Notes under the pieces: generated by a model
The model's input: the letters and a program-made list of their open reading frames with translations, nothing else
Database searches by the model: none
Told to the model about the DNA's origin: nothing
Position numbers and translations under genes: made by a program
From: Tessaracoccus sp. OH4464_COT-324
GTDB lineage: Bacteria; Actinomycetota; Actinomycetes; Propionibacteriales; Propionibacteriaceae
Reading direction: 5' to 3'
Assembly (NCBI RefSeq): GCF_003932855.1
Contig: NZ_RQYZ01000002.1
Span: forward strand, 152,795 to 216,794
Length of the DNA: 64,000 nucleotides
Shown: positions 11,105 to 19,379 of the stretch, in pieces
Layout of the letters: each line of letters opens with the position of its first letter
Numbering within the stretch: the stretch's first letter is position 1

Positions 11105-12012
11105 CCGACCAACACCCGCAACGCTCCGGGGTCAACGGCGATTCGCGCGGGTACCGGCCCCAGCTCCTCCCCATCCCCCATCAGGAACAGACCCTCCCCG
11201 TCGAGTTCGACGGCCCGCGCCTGGATGCGTTCCACCGCGGGGTGGCTGACAAACTTCCCCGAGTAAAGGCTGGGCAACAACCGCAGCACCGTCGCTCGGC
11301 CAACGGGATGGATGAGCGTGATATCGAGCAGGCCGTCGCCCGGATCGGCGTCAGGCGCAATGTTCATCCCACCGCCATAGATTCCCGTGTTGCAGATCGC
11401 CATCAGCATTGCTTCGAACTCACGGCTCTCACCGTCAACGCAAACCCGGTAGCTGAGCGGTGAGAAGTTAGCCAGTTCGCGCAGCGCAATGAAGCCGTAG
11501 CTCAGTGCGCCTAGCCTCAGCCGGATGTTGTTGGTGGCCCGGTTCACCCGGGCGTCGTAGCCGCAACTCACAACCGCTCCGACGTGCCGCTCGCCCACCG
11601 ACAGGTTGCTGGCCCGGGTGAGGTCGAGCAGGCGCTTGCGTCCCTCGACGATCGCGTCCAGCGAGGACTCCACGCTGCCGATCCCCAACGCACGCGCGAA
11701 GTCGTTTCCCGTCCCCGCCGGGATCACGGCCAGCGTCGCCTCCGTGTGGGCGCAGCCGTTCACGCCCAGGTGGGCCATGCCGTCGCCGCCCATCACGGCG
11801 ACGATGTCTCCGGGACGCGCCGAGTTGGCCGCGGCCCTGATCAGCTCCCGGGCGTCCTCCCAGCTGACGGACTCGACCACAAGCACCTCCGACGTCGGCA
11901 GCTTGAGCTTCAAGAGCTCGACCACCCTGCGCAGCATTCGGCCTGCTCGTCCGCCTCCTGAACGAGGGTTTACCACCAGAGTTAGCAGCCGAGGTTTCGC
12001 TAGTTCGTTCAC
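11101..12012 (-). CDS. Diacylglycerol kinase-family lipid kinase
   Basis: A 303-residue lipid kinase. It has the family's N-terminal NPRSGGG segment, the catalytic GGDGMAHLGVNG motif, and VIPAGTGNDFARALG for nucleotide binding. The C-terminal beta-rich half contains NIAPDADPGDGLLDI, typical of DgkB/YegS proteins. It phosphorylates diacylglycerol or a related lipid; the exact lipid cannot be told. It is inserted between tatC and helY with 4-base overlaps on both sides, so it belongs to the same operon. Confidence 0.88.
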   Translation of the reverse strand: MNELAKPRLLTLVVNPRSGGGRAGRMLRRVVELLKLKLPTSEVLVVESVSWEDARELIRAAANSARPGDIVAVMGGDGMAHLGVNGCAHTEATLAVIPAGTGNDFARALGIGSVESSLDAIVEGRKRLLDLTRASNLSVGERHVGAVVSCGYDARVNRATNNIRLRLGALSYGFIALRELANFSPLSYRVCVDGESREFEAMLMAICNTGIYGGGMNIAPDADPGDGLLDITLIHPVGRATVLRLLPSLYSGKFVSHPAVERIQARAVELDGEGLFLMGDGEELGPVPARIAVDPGALRVLVG

Positions 12013-12887
12013 TCTTCCTCATCCAGCTTTGGGGAGAATTCGGCCGCGGAAGCCTTCGTGATCCCGCGTTTTCGGTCAATCATTCGGCAGATGATCTCCG
12101 CTATGAAGAACAACACGACAACAGGCAGTGTGAGAGCCAGCATCGAGAAGGGGTCCACAGTGGGTGTGACAACCGCGGCAAAGATGGTCGAGCCCAGCAC
12201 CACGAACTTTCGGTATCTGCCCAGGTGGTGTCCTCGAACCAGACCGGCCAGGTTCAGCATCACGACCAGCACGGGAATCGTGAATGAAACCCCGAACACG
12301 AGCATGATCATCACCTGTTTCTGCAGGAAATCCACCATCTCCAGCAGGTTCACGATGTCCAGGTTCGGCGGGGTGAAGCTCAGCATCAACGACACGCCAC
12401 GTGGCCACACCACGTATCCCAGGTAGCAGCCCACCAGGAAGAGCGGAGTTGCTGTGCCCACAAAAGTCAGAACATAGCGCTTCTCGTTCTTGAACAATGC
12501 TGGAGCAAAGAACGCCCACACCTGGTAGAGCCAAAATGGGCTCGCCAGCACGAGCCCCGCCAGCGCACACGCGATCACCGCCAGCGTGAAGGGGGAAGTG
12601 ACGCCCAGGTTGGTCAGCGCGATGTTCGCCTTGCCGGCTGTCGCCTCCATCACCTCGCGCTTCGCCTGGTCGTACGGATCCGTGATGAACCGGACCAGGT
12701 TCTCGTAGAAGAACGCGGACCCGATCGCCACGGAGACGATGACCACGAGGGAGACAAACACCCGGTAGCGCAACTCGCGCAGGTGGTCCAGCAACGACAT
12801 CGTGCCGTCCGGGCCACCCTTCGGGGGTTTCAACCAGCCGAGGCGCCCGGACGAGCGGGAACCGTCAACTGATCTCAACTTCGCCAA
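12009..12887 (-). CDS. tatC: Twin-arginine translocase subunit TatC
   Basis: A 292-residue polytopic protein with six predicted membrane segments and the family signature MSLLDHLRELRYRVF close to the N terminus (residues about 30-44). It recognises twin-arginine signal peptides and forms the Tat receptor with TatA. A hydrophilic N-terminal extension of about 28 residues precedes the signature. It follows tatA by two bases. A predicted Tat lipoprotein is encoded at 59200-59940 in the same window. Confidence 0.95.
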   Translation of the reverse strand: MAKLRSVDGSRSSGRLGWLKPPKGGPDGTMSLLDHLRELRYRVFVSLVVIVSVAIGSAFFYENLVRFITDPYDQAKREVMEATAGKANIALTNLGVTSPFTLAVIACALAGLVLASPFWLYQVWAFFAPALFKNEKRYVLTFVGTATPLFLVGCYLGYVVWPRGVSLMLSFTPPNLDIVNLLEMVDFLQKQVMIMLVFGVSFTIPVLVVMLNLAGLVRGHHLGRYRKFVVLGSTIFAAVVTPTVDPFSMLALTLPVVVLFFIAEIICRMIDRKRGITKASAAEFSPKLDEEE

Positions 12888-12889
12888 GG

Positions 12890-13117
12890 CTACTGCTCCC
12901 TTTGGTTTTCCTCGGCACGCACGTCGCTGGACTCAGCCGCCTCCGCCTCAGGCAGCTCCTTCGGGTCGGACTTCACTTCTTCCTTGAACTCCCGGATCGA
13001 GCGGCCGACGCCTTTGCCGATGCCCGCCAAACGGGAGCCCCCGAACAGAAGCAGGACGACGGCAAGGATGATCAGGAGTTCCTGCCATCCGAGACCGCCA
13101 ATAACCAGGACTGACAT
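12890..13117 (-). CDS. tatA: Twin-arginine translocase subunit TatA
   Basis: A 75-residue protein: a short N terminus, one membrane helix (about 8-24, WQELLIILAVVLLLFGGSRL), the FGGSRL hinge, an amphipathic helix and an acidic tail. Multiple TatA copies form the pore or weaken the membrane during export of folded proteins. The pair with tatC and the small size both support the call. The -FGG- hinge favours TatA over TatB. Confidence 0.93.
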   Translation of the reverse strand: MSVLVIGGLGWQELLIILAVVLLLFGGSRLAGIGKGVGRSIREFKEEVKSDPKELPEAEAAESSDVRAEENQREQ

Positions 13118-13178
13118 GTGTAATCCACCTTTCGTTTGCCGTAAGTCTAGTCACGACAGCGTCAAAGCCAATTCTGGC

Positions 13179-14090
13179 TCAGCTGCCGTAGTTGGCGAGA
13201 GCGGCTCGGGCCCTTTCCCGAGCCGCGTGCTCGATATCCGGGTCGGAGACGCTGAGCACATGCTCGCCAAGCCGAAGCAGCAACGAAACCGCCCACTCCT
13301 GATTGGCCAAGGGGAAGGTGATCCGCCAACGATCCCCCAGCTCATGGACCGCGCTCGTCGGATGGTAGTCCGCGCACCACCTGCCGCTCTCGGTGACTTC
13401 GAGGGTCAGCTCCCGTGACACGTCAGCGAACCAGGTGTCGAGCGTGTCGGGCAGCGGACGCACATCGAAAGTCTCATCGGACTGCTCCGCGCTGTGCACG
13501 CGATCGAGGCGGAAGGTGCGCCAATCGTCGCGCTCTCTGCTCCAGGCGTCCAGGTAGGCGAAGCCCGAATCGGTGCGGAGCCGGTGTGGCTCGACGACGG
13601 CCCGCCGCTCGCTGCCAACCTCACCGTATTCGATCGTCACGACGAGTCGCTTGGCAACGGCGGCGGCCAAGGCCGTGCGGATGTCGGGGGCACCCGCCTC
13701 GACCGTGACGGCAACGCTCGATGTCGCCCGTATGCTCAGCTGTTCCAGTTTCTCTAACGCGCTCGCCGCCGCATGCCCAGCTCCCATCTCGACGATCAGC
13801 TTCAACGCCACCGACAGGCTCACCACCTGGTCCGGGTTGAGCCGCAGAGGTCGGGCCAGCGCGTCCACATTCCGGGCCATGATATAGCCGTCCGCCCGAG
13901 CGCCGTCGAGATCCACCTCGAATAGGTCTCCGGGCAGATAGCCCGGTAGGCCGACGAACTGCAGGATCTCCAGGTCATGCAGAATGCGTTTGGGCTGCAC
14001 CCCGAAATCAGCCGCTGCCTTCTCCACCGCAACCACCGGACGTGCGGCAAGGTACGGCACCAAATCCACCAACCGACGTAGCTCGCTCAT
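13179..14090 (-). CDS. pafC: WYL-domain transcriptional activator PafC
   Basis: A 303-residue protein with an N-terminal helix-turn-helix (MSELRRLVDLVPYLAARP), a central WYL domain (LVVTIEYGEVGSERRAVVEP and FAYLDAWSRERDDWRTFRLDRV) and a C-terminal WCX-type extension. PafB and PafC form a complex that activates SigA promoters of the mycobacterial DNA-damage response. It overlaps pafB by four bases. It lies 60 bases upstream of tatA, an arrangement conserved among actinomycetes. Confidence 0.88.
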   Translation of the reverse strand: MSELRRLVDLVPYLAARPVVAVEKAAADFGVQPKRILHDLEILQFVGLPGYLPGDLFEVDLDGARADGYIMARNVDALARPLRLNPDQVVSLSVALKLIVEMGAGHAAASALEKLEQLSIRATSSVAVTVEAGAPDIRTALAAAVAKRLVVTIEYGEVGSERRAVVEPHRLRTDSGFAYLDAWSRERDDWRTFRLDRVHSAEQSDETFDVRPLPDTLDTWFADVSRELTLEVTESGRWCADYHPTSAVHELGDRWRITFPLANQEWAVSLLLRLGEHVLSVSDPDIEHAARERARAALANYGS

Positions 14091-15004
14091 CGCGCGCCCT
14101 CCGCGATCCGCGTCAGCCTATCCACGGTTGCCTGCCTGATCCCCTCCGGGGCCAGTACAAACGCTTCCGGGCCGGCGACGCACACATCCGCAACGATCAG
14201 ATCCTGGTACGGCCTACTCACCTCATAAGCCACGTATCCCTCGGGCAGCGGGCAGGACCACTGCACCGGGCTGGCCCCGGCTGTGAGCCCGGGCCAGTTC
14301 CGCACAGCCACCACCGCCGACACCAGCGGTTCTGGGTCAATGTCGCCGAACTCGCTAGGCACCTCGTAGGCCCGTTCGGGGCCCATCAGTCGAGCCTCGC
14401 TCATCCGCACCAACTTGAAACTGCGCTCAGCGTTCCTGTCCGGGTCGAAGCCGTGCACGAGCCACAGGCCTCGCCGCTGCACCAGCCGCCAGGGGTGCAG
14501 CCTGCGCCGGGCGCCCTCGTAGTGGAAGACCACCTCCTGGCGGGCGAAGAGCGCCCGATGTACCGTGGCGAAATCGGGTTCTTCTGCAGGAATCTTTGCG
14601 GCGAGCGAACTCAATCGGCCGGTGTCCGGCTCAGCTCCCGCTGCTTTCAACCGCTGCAGCGCCCACATCGTCGACTCCGCGACCACGGAACTCTGCCAGA
14701 CGTGGCCGGCGAGTCCGAGGGCGATCAACTCGTCACGGGTGAAACTGACTTTGGGCAGCTCGGCCTTGCTGCGGAACACTCGGTAGCCATATTCCTCGCC
14801 CGAGTCCGGGTCGTTGGCGCCCGTGGCGATCTCGATCCCGAGGTCCCTCAGCGCGGCCTTGTCCCGTTCGAACGTCCGGTCGAAACTCTTCGATTCCCGG
14901 TAACCTGCCACCATCTCCCGCAGCTCCTGCTTGCTCAGGTAGCGGCGCGTGGTGAGCAGCGCGATCAGCAGGTTCATCACCCGCTCCGAAGTAGCTTTGG
15001 CCAT
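14087..15004 (-). CDS. pafB: WYL-domain transcriptional activator PafB
   Basis: A 305-residue paralogue of PafC, starting at the ATG at 15004, which has GAGGAACC directly upstream. An N-terminal winged helix-turn-helix (ATSERVMNLLIALLTTRRYLS, and SFDRTFERDKAALRDLGIEI) is followed by a WYL domain (VVFHYEGARRRLHPWRLVQ, GLWLVHGFDPDR) and a C-terminal region. It works with PafC in DNA-damage gene activation. In many actinomycetes the Pup ligase gene pafA lies immediately upstream; here the upstream neighbour is the divergent gluQ. Confidence 0.88.
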   Translation of the reverse strand: MAKATSERVMNLLIALLTTRRYLSKQELREMVAGYRESKSFDRTFERDKAALRDLGIEIATGANDPDSGEEYGYRVFRSKAELPKVSFTRDELIALGLAGHVWQSSVVAESTMWALQRLKAAGAEPDTGRLSSLAAKIPAEEPDFATVHRALFARQEVVFHYEGARRRLHPWRLVQRRGLWLVHGFDPDRNAERSFKLVRMSEARLMGPERAYEVPSEFGDIDPEPLVSAVVAVRNWPGLTAGASPVQWSCPLPEGYVAYEVSRPYQDLIVADVCVAGPEAFVLAPEGIRQATVDRLTRIAEGAR

Positions 15005-15075
15005 GGTTCCTCCTCGCAGCCCAAAGCCTACCGGCAGGACCATCGGCTAGGGAGCGGCGCTCTACGCTTGGAGGC

Positions 15076-15954
15076 ATGCATGTTGACCGCTACGCGCCCT
15101 CACCCACCTCGGATCTGCATCTGGGAAACCTGCGCACCGCGCTAGCGGGCTGGTTGCTGGCCCGGCACTCAGGTGGCAGTTGGCGGATGCGTGTCGAGGA
15201 TCTCGACGTGGCTCGTGTGCGGGCCGCGCACGGAGCCGAGCAACGGCAGTTGTCCGACCTGGCCAGGCTGGGTCTCGACTGGGATGGCGAGGTCATGCGC
15301 CAGTCGGAGCGCCACGACGCCTATCGCGACGCCGTGGCCGCCTTGGGGGACCGTGTCTTCGAGTGTTTCTGCACCCGGCGTGACCTAGCGCTGGCCAGCA
15401 GCGCACCGCACGCAGAGGACGGCTACCGCCCCTACCCCGGGACCTGCCTGCGGCTCACACGAACCCAACTCGCGAGACGACGGGCCGAGCGGCCTGCCGC
15501 GCTGCGGGTCCGAGCCGACGCGGCCACGCAGAGCATCACCGACCGCTTCGCGGGCGAGGTGACCAGCGTGGTCGATGATTTCGTGCTCCTCCGCAACGAT
15601 GGCACACCCGCCTACAACCTGGCGGTCGTCGTGGACGATATCGCGATGGGCGTCACCCACATCACCCGCGGCGACGACCTCCTGAGCAGCGCGCCTAGAC
15701 AAGCCTGGCTCACCGAACAGTTGGGCGGCACCTGCGCCAGCTACGCGCACGTCAGCCTCGTCATGGGCTCGGACGGCAAACGCCTCGCCAAGCGAAACGG
15801 TGGCGTCACGCTTGACGAGGCGGGCGGCCCTCAGGTGGTGTTCAGCTGGCTGGTCGAATCCCTCGGCCTGGGGTCTGCGCGGAATCTCACGGAGGCCCTG
15901 GCCGCTATGCCGGCTGACTACTCCTACTGGACGTCGAGGATATCGATCACGTAG
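15076..15954 (+). CDS. gluQ: Glutamyl-Q tRNA(Asp) synthetase
   Basis: A 292-residue truncated glutamyl-tRNA synthetase homologue that charges glutamate onto queuosine in tRNA(Asp). It starts YAPSPTSDLHLGNLRTALAG with the HIGH-like HLGN box (15-18). It carries the CxC...Y...C zinc-site pattern (CFCTRR, then YRPYPGTC) and a KMSKS-equivalent KRLAKR. The anticodon-binding domain of true GluRS is missing, as expected. Its last 31 bases overlap the end of the convergent FKBP lipoprotein gene. Confidence 0.9.
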   Translation: MHVDRYAPSPTSDLHLGNLRTALAGWLLARHSGGSWRMRVEDLDVARVRAAHGAEQRQLSDLARLGLDWDGEVMRQSERHDAYRDAVAALGDRVFECFCTRRDLALASSAPHAEDGYRPYPGTCLRLTRTQLARRRAERPAALRVRADAATQSITDRFAGEVTSVVDDFVLLRNDGTPAYNLAVVVDDIAMGVTHITRGDDLLSSAPRQAWLTEQLGGTCASYAHVSLVMGSDGKRLAKRNGGVTLDEAGGPQVVFSWLVESLGLGSARNLTEALAAMPADYSYWTSRISIT

Positions 15955-16955
15955 ACGAGAGTCTGCCCCGGTTGCAGAGCGGGCGATGTCGACCTGCCTT
16001 CCGGGTAGGCCAGCGCCGGGGGAACCACCAGCAGTACGCGAGAGCCGGCGGTCTGCCCGACCAAGCCCTGCTTCCAGCCTTCGATGAGCCCACTCAGCCG
16101 CCCGCTCTGCGGAGCCCAGGAATCCTCAAACTGCTCCCCGCTGGACCACACCCAGGATCGATACTTCACCTGGAGCAGGCTCTCAGCCGTGACCGGTTGG
16201 CCGGAGCCCTTGATCAGCGGAGCGACCTGCAGCTGTTCGGGCGGCTGTTTGGCGGTGTCAAGGCTAACGCTCGGACCATCGGTGCCGACGCTAACCTGTG
16301 GCATCCCTTCCACCGGGGGCTGCTCCTCCCCCATGGCACCCTCGAAGTTGGCCGAAATGATGTCCACAACAAAGAGCAGCGAGTCGCCCGGCTTGATACT
16401 GCCGGACTGGTTACCCTGCGGATACCCGTCGCTCGCAGGCATGCCGATCAGCACCCGCGACCCCACCGCCTGCTTGTCGAGACCGAGGCGGAACCCCGGA
16501 ACAACGTTAGACAGCGGGAACACCTTGGGGCTCGAATCATAGGAGGTGTCGAAGATCTCGCCCGTGGTACCGTTCACCCCCACGTAGTTGAGCTTGACGA
16601 CGGAGTCCTGCGTAAGGTGCTGAGGGTTCGCCGAGGGCCGCAGCACCTTCGTCGTGGTGCTGCTGATTGCCCAAGGAGCCGCGAACTGCACCTCCGGCTT
16701 GTCAGTGTCCGTGACCGTGATCGCGCCCAGGTCGGTCGAAGGCTCAACCGACACACTCGGGCTGGCGGAGGGCTCAGGCGAAGCGGAGTCGCTGGCCGCA
16801 GGAGATTCGCTGACACTCTGCTCCGTAGAGGGCTCAGGCGATGGGGTTTCGGTGGTGGAGGAGCACGCGCTCAGCAGGGCCGCCGTGGTAGCCGCGGCGA
16901 GGGCAATGCGAATGGACTTGGAAATTGACACGGGTTGAATGCTACCCGAACTCAC
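15924..16955 (-). CDS. Lipoprotein with two FKBP-type peptidyl-prolyl isomerase domains
   Basis: A 343-residue exported lipoprotein. A signal peptide ends in the lipobox LLSAC (lipidated Cys31), then a Ser/Pro/Glu-rich linker of about 60 residues. Two FKBP domains follow: the first contains VVKLNYVGVNGTTGEIFDTSY and PGFRLGLDKQAVGSRVLIGMP, the second a similar LIEGWKQGLVGQTAGSRVLLVVPPALAYP. It probably helps fold exported proteins. The second domain deviates at the usual FD-S pocket position (QFEDSW), so activity may rest with the first. The start is either GTG 16955 (GTGA overlap with rluB) or GTG 16931, which gives a tidier signal peptide. Confidence 0.87.
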   Translation of the reverse strand: MSSGSIQPVSISKSIRIALAAATTAALLSACSSTTETPSPEPSTEQSVSESPAASDSASPEPSASPSVSVEPSTDLGAITVTDTDKPEVQFAAPWAISSTTTKVLRPSANPQHLTQDSVVKLNYVGVNGTTGEIFDTSYDSSPKVFPLSNVVPGFRLGLDKQAVGSRVLIGMPASDGYPQGNQSGSIKPGDSLLFVVDIISANFEGAMGEEQPPVEGMPQVSVGTDGPSVSLDTAKQPPEQLQVAPLIKGSGQPVTAESLLQVKYRSWVWSSGEQFEDSWAPQSGRLSGLIEGWKQGLVGQTAGSRVLLVVPPALAYPEGRSTSPALQPGQTLVYVIDILDVQ

Positions 16956-17689
16956 ATCCCAACGATGTCCAGCAGCTTGCCGAGTTCCTCACTCGTCACC
17001 TCACGCACCTCACCCGGCGCGAGCTGGCCAAGCCGGATCGGCCCAATAGCGATCCGCGACAGGCGGTCCACCGGATGCCCCACCGCCTCCATCATGCGGC
17101 GCACCACCCGGTTCCGCCCCTCATGCAACGTCACCCTGAGCATCGAGCGCGTCTCGGTTTGCGCCACCAGCTTCACCCGGTCGGGACGTACCGGGCCGTC
17201 GTCGAGCTTGACGCCCTTCTCCAGCCGCTGAAGCGTCTTCGGTTCGACGACGCCGGCCGCTTCGACAAGATAGGTCTTCTTCACCTCGTATCGCGGGTGA
17301 GCCAACCGGTTGGCGAATTCCCCGTCGTTGGTGAGGATGATCAGCCCCTCCGTCTGCGTGTCGAGGCGCCCGACGTGGAACAGCCTGCCGCTGCGCGGCG
17401 GCACGAAGTCCGCCAGCGTGCGCCGCCCCTCCGGATCCTCCATCGTCGACACCACCCCGCGCGGCTTGTTGAGCACCAGGTAGGTGTGCTTGCGCGGCGC
17501 AGGAATGCGTGAGCCATCAACCCGAATCCTGTCTCTCTCCGGATCGACCCGCTGGCCGAGAACGGCCAGCTTGCCGTTGACTTCCACTCGGCCCTCCATG
17601 ATCAGTTCCTCGCTCGCCCGCCGCGAGGCGATGCCCGCCTGCGCCAGCACCTTCTGGATGCGGATGCCTTCAGCCTCGATCACGATCAT
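16952..17689 (-). CDS. rluB: Ribosomal large-subunit pseudouridine synthase, RluB type
   Basis: A 245-residue protein with an N-terminal S4 RNA-binding domain (IRIQKVLAQAGIASRRASEELI) and a RsuA-type catalytic domain. The catalytic aspartate is Asp110 in GRLDTQTEGLIILTNDG, followed by HEGRNRVVRRMMEAVGHPV. It makes a pseudouridine in 23S rRNA. It sits immediately after scpB with a 20-base overlap, the same scpA-scpB-rluB order seen in many Gram-positive bacteria. Confidence 0.93.
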   Translation of the reverse strand: MIVIEAEGIRIQKVLAQAGIASRRASEELIMEGRVEVNGKLAVLGQRVDPERDRIRVDGSRIPAPRKHTYLVLNKPRGVVSTMEDPEGRRTLADFVPPRSGRLFHVGRLDTQTEGLIILTNDGEFANRLAHPRYEVKKTYLVEAAGVVEPKTLQRLEKGVKLDDGPVRPDRVKLVAQTETRSMLRVTLHEGRNRVVRRMMEAVGHPVDRLSRIAIGPIRLGQLAPGEVREVTSEELGKLLDIVGM

Positions 17690-18230
17690 CTTCCTTCGAG
17701 AGTTGAGCCAGTTCTGCCTCCAAAGCTACGGCATCGGGCAGGAGCGGCGCCAAGTCCGGCAAATCCTGGAGCGACGCCAGGCCGAGTTTCTCCAGGAACA
17801 GCTCGGTGGTCCCGAACGTGATCGCCCCGGTCGTCGCATCGCGTCCCACCTCCCTGATCAGCCCCCGGACCACGAGTGTCCGGACCACCCCGTCAACGTT
17901 GACACCCCGCACGCCAGCGATCCGGGAGCGTGAAACCGGCTGCAGGTAGGCGATCACCGCCAGGGTCTCCAACGCTGCCTGGCTGAGCTTTGCGGACTGC
18001 TCTGCGACGAGGCAACGCGCGATGTCCTCCACCAGGTCATCCGCCGTCGCGAAACGCCAGCCTCCGGCCACGAAGACCAAACGGATTCCCCTGTCGTTCT
18101 GCGTGTAGAAGTCGGCCACCTGCTGGAAGGCGCGCTCAACAGCGGCCACCGGCTGCCCCAGGCTGCCCGCCATCTCGTCGGCCTTGAGCGGCTCCGTGGC
18201 CAACAGCGCCATGGCTTCCACGATTCTCAC
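17670..18230 (-). CDS. scpB: Segregation and condensation protein B
   Basis: About 186 residues with two winged-helix domains, beginning (V/M)RIVEAMALLATEPLKADEMA and including AALETLAVIAYLQPVSRSRIAGVRGVN. ScpB dimers bind ScpA and the SMC kleisin complex that organises chromosomes. The start is uncertain: GTG at 18230 (GGGAG upstream, matches the family N terminus) is preferred, with ATG at 18212 as alternative; the reading frame is open to 18308 but that part overlaps scpA. It begins 12 bases after the scpA stop. Confidence 0.9.
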   Translation of the reverse strand: MRIVEAMALLATEPLKADEMAGSLGQPVAAVERAFQQVADFYTQNDRGIRLVFVAGGWRFATADDLVEDIARCLVAEQSAKLSQAALETLAVIAYLQPVSRSRIAGVRGVNVDGVVRTLVVRGLIREVGRDATTGAITFGTTELFLEKLGLASLQDLPDLAPLLPDAVALEAELAQLSKEDDRDRG

Positions 18231-18241
18231 CAAGCTCCCGA

Positions 18242-19057
18242 TTATTCCGCCTCCTCTGTCCCGTACTCGTCGACAACGCGCGCAGCCGCGTCGTCCCCAG
18301 CCGTCCAACGAATGATCAACTCAGTCAGTGGGCTCGTCTGTTCGAAGTCCACCTGCGCGTAACGGAACAGTTCAAGCACCGCGAGGAACCGAACCACGGT
18401 GGTGAGACGATCCGAGCCCGCAACTAGCTCTCCAAAGGAAACACGGCCCTCGGCACGCAGCCGCGAAGCCACCAGTTGCACCTGTTCGTTCAGGTTGACG
18501 CTCGCACCATGCAGGTGGGTGAGGGGGACTTGCGGCGGCTCCTTGGGCGTTAACGCAGCTGCGGCCAACTGCGCGAAGGCATGCGCGCCCAGCTGGAGTT
18601 CCACCTCTGGCAGCACGTAGCGGAACCGCTCCTCCAATCCACCGGGCCGGTAGTGCCTGCGCGCGGCTAACGCGACGACATCGGCCATCCAGGCCGCGAG
18701 CTGCTTGAAGGCCCGATACTGCAGGAGGCGGGCAAACAGCAGGTCCCGCGCTTCAAGAGCCGCCACGTCCTCAGGGTCCTCGGCCTCCGCTCCCGGCAGC
18801 AGTCGCGCGGTCTTCAGATCAAGCAATGTCGCGGCAACCACGAGAAAAGAACTGGTGAGCTCCAGGTCCCAGTCGCCGGCGCGCACGTGCGCGATGAACT
18901 CGTCGGTCACCTGGCTAAGCGCCACCTCGGTGACGTCAAGTTCTCGACGAGCTATCAGCTGCAGGAGCAGATCAAATGGGCCCTCGAAGTTGGTGAGGTG
19001 AACTGCGAAGCCGCCCACCCCATCCGGTTCACAACTCTCGGGTTTGGGCCTAACCAC
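18242..19057 (-). CDS. scpA: Segregation and condensation protein A (kleisin)
   Basis: A 271-residue kleisin. The family opening FAVHLTNFEGPFDLLLQLIARRELDV (split here as FAVHLTNFEGPFDLL and RRELDVTEV) binds the SMC head, and the C-terminal winged helix (VVRFLAVLELFRYAQVDFEQ) closes the ring. It starts at GTG 19057, five bases downstream of the stop codon of the preceding ribbon-helix-helix gene. Position between a parA homologue and scpB links chromosome partition with condensation. Confidence 0.94.
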   Translation of the reverse strand: MVRPKPESCEPDGVGGFAVHLTNFEGPFDLLLQLIARRELDVTEVALSQVTDEFIAHVRAGDWDLELTSSFLVVAATLLDLKTARLLPGAEAEDPEDVAALEARDLLFARLLQYRAFKQLAAWMADVVALAARRHYRPGGLEERFRYVLPEVELQLGAHAFAQLAAAALTPKEPPQVPLTHLHGASVNLNEQVQLVASRLRAEGRVSFGELVAGSDRLTTVVRFLAVLELFRYAQVDFEQTSPLTELIIRWTAGDDAAARVVDEYGTEEAE

Positions 19058-19379
19058 GCAGCTCGCGCACCAGCTCCGACCCAGCGCCCTGCGCGTGCAG
19101 GTCCCGGAGCGCCAGCGCGACGGCGGTGCGCACCAGCCGTCCTCGGTCCACCCGCACCCCGTGGCTGCGCCGCAGCAGCATGTTTGCCTCCTCTAGCGCG
19201 TTGAGTTCGTCCTCCGAGAAGTAGACGGTGATCTTGTGATCGTGCTTGACTCGCCCGGAGGCCAGGGGCGCCTGCTCCTTGGGCTGGGCCTGATCCGGGC
19301 GGGGAACCGGGCTAGGAGTGGGTGAACTCGTCGGGCGGAACAACTCGCTGGCGCCCGGCAGCGCGACACGCTTAGCCAT
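19050..19379 (-). CDS. Ribbon-helix-helix-like small protein between parA and scpA
   Basis: A 109-residue basic protein. A Pro/Ser-rich flexible N-terminal half (about residues 10-42) leads to a C-terminal module KITVYFSEDELNALEEANMLL, then RGRLVRTAVALALRDL. A beta strand followed by two helices is the layout of a ribbon-helix-helix DNA-binding dimer (as in plasmid ParG or Omega). It overlaps the end of parA by 8 bases and scpA by 8 bases. A role as DNA-binding partner of the neighbouring ParA is a reasonable inference but unproven. Confidence 0.7.
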   Translation of the reverse strand: MAKRVALPGASELFRPTSSPTPSPVPRPDQAQPKEQAPLASGRVKHDHKITVYFSEDELNALEEANMLLRRSHGVRVDRGRLVRTAVALALRDLHAQGAGSELVRELRG

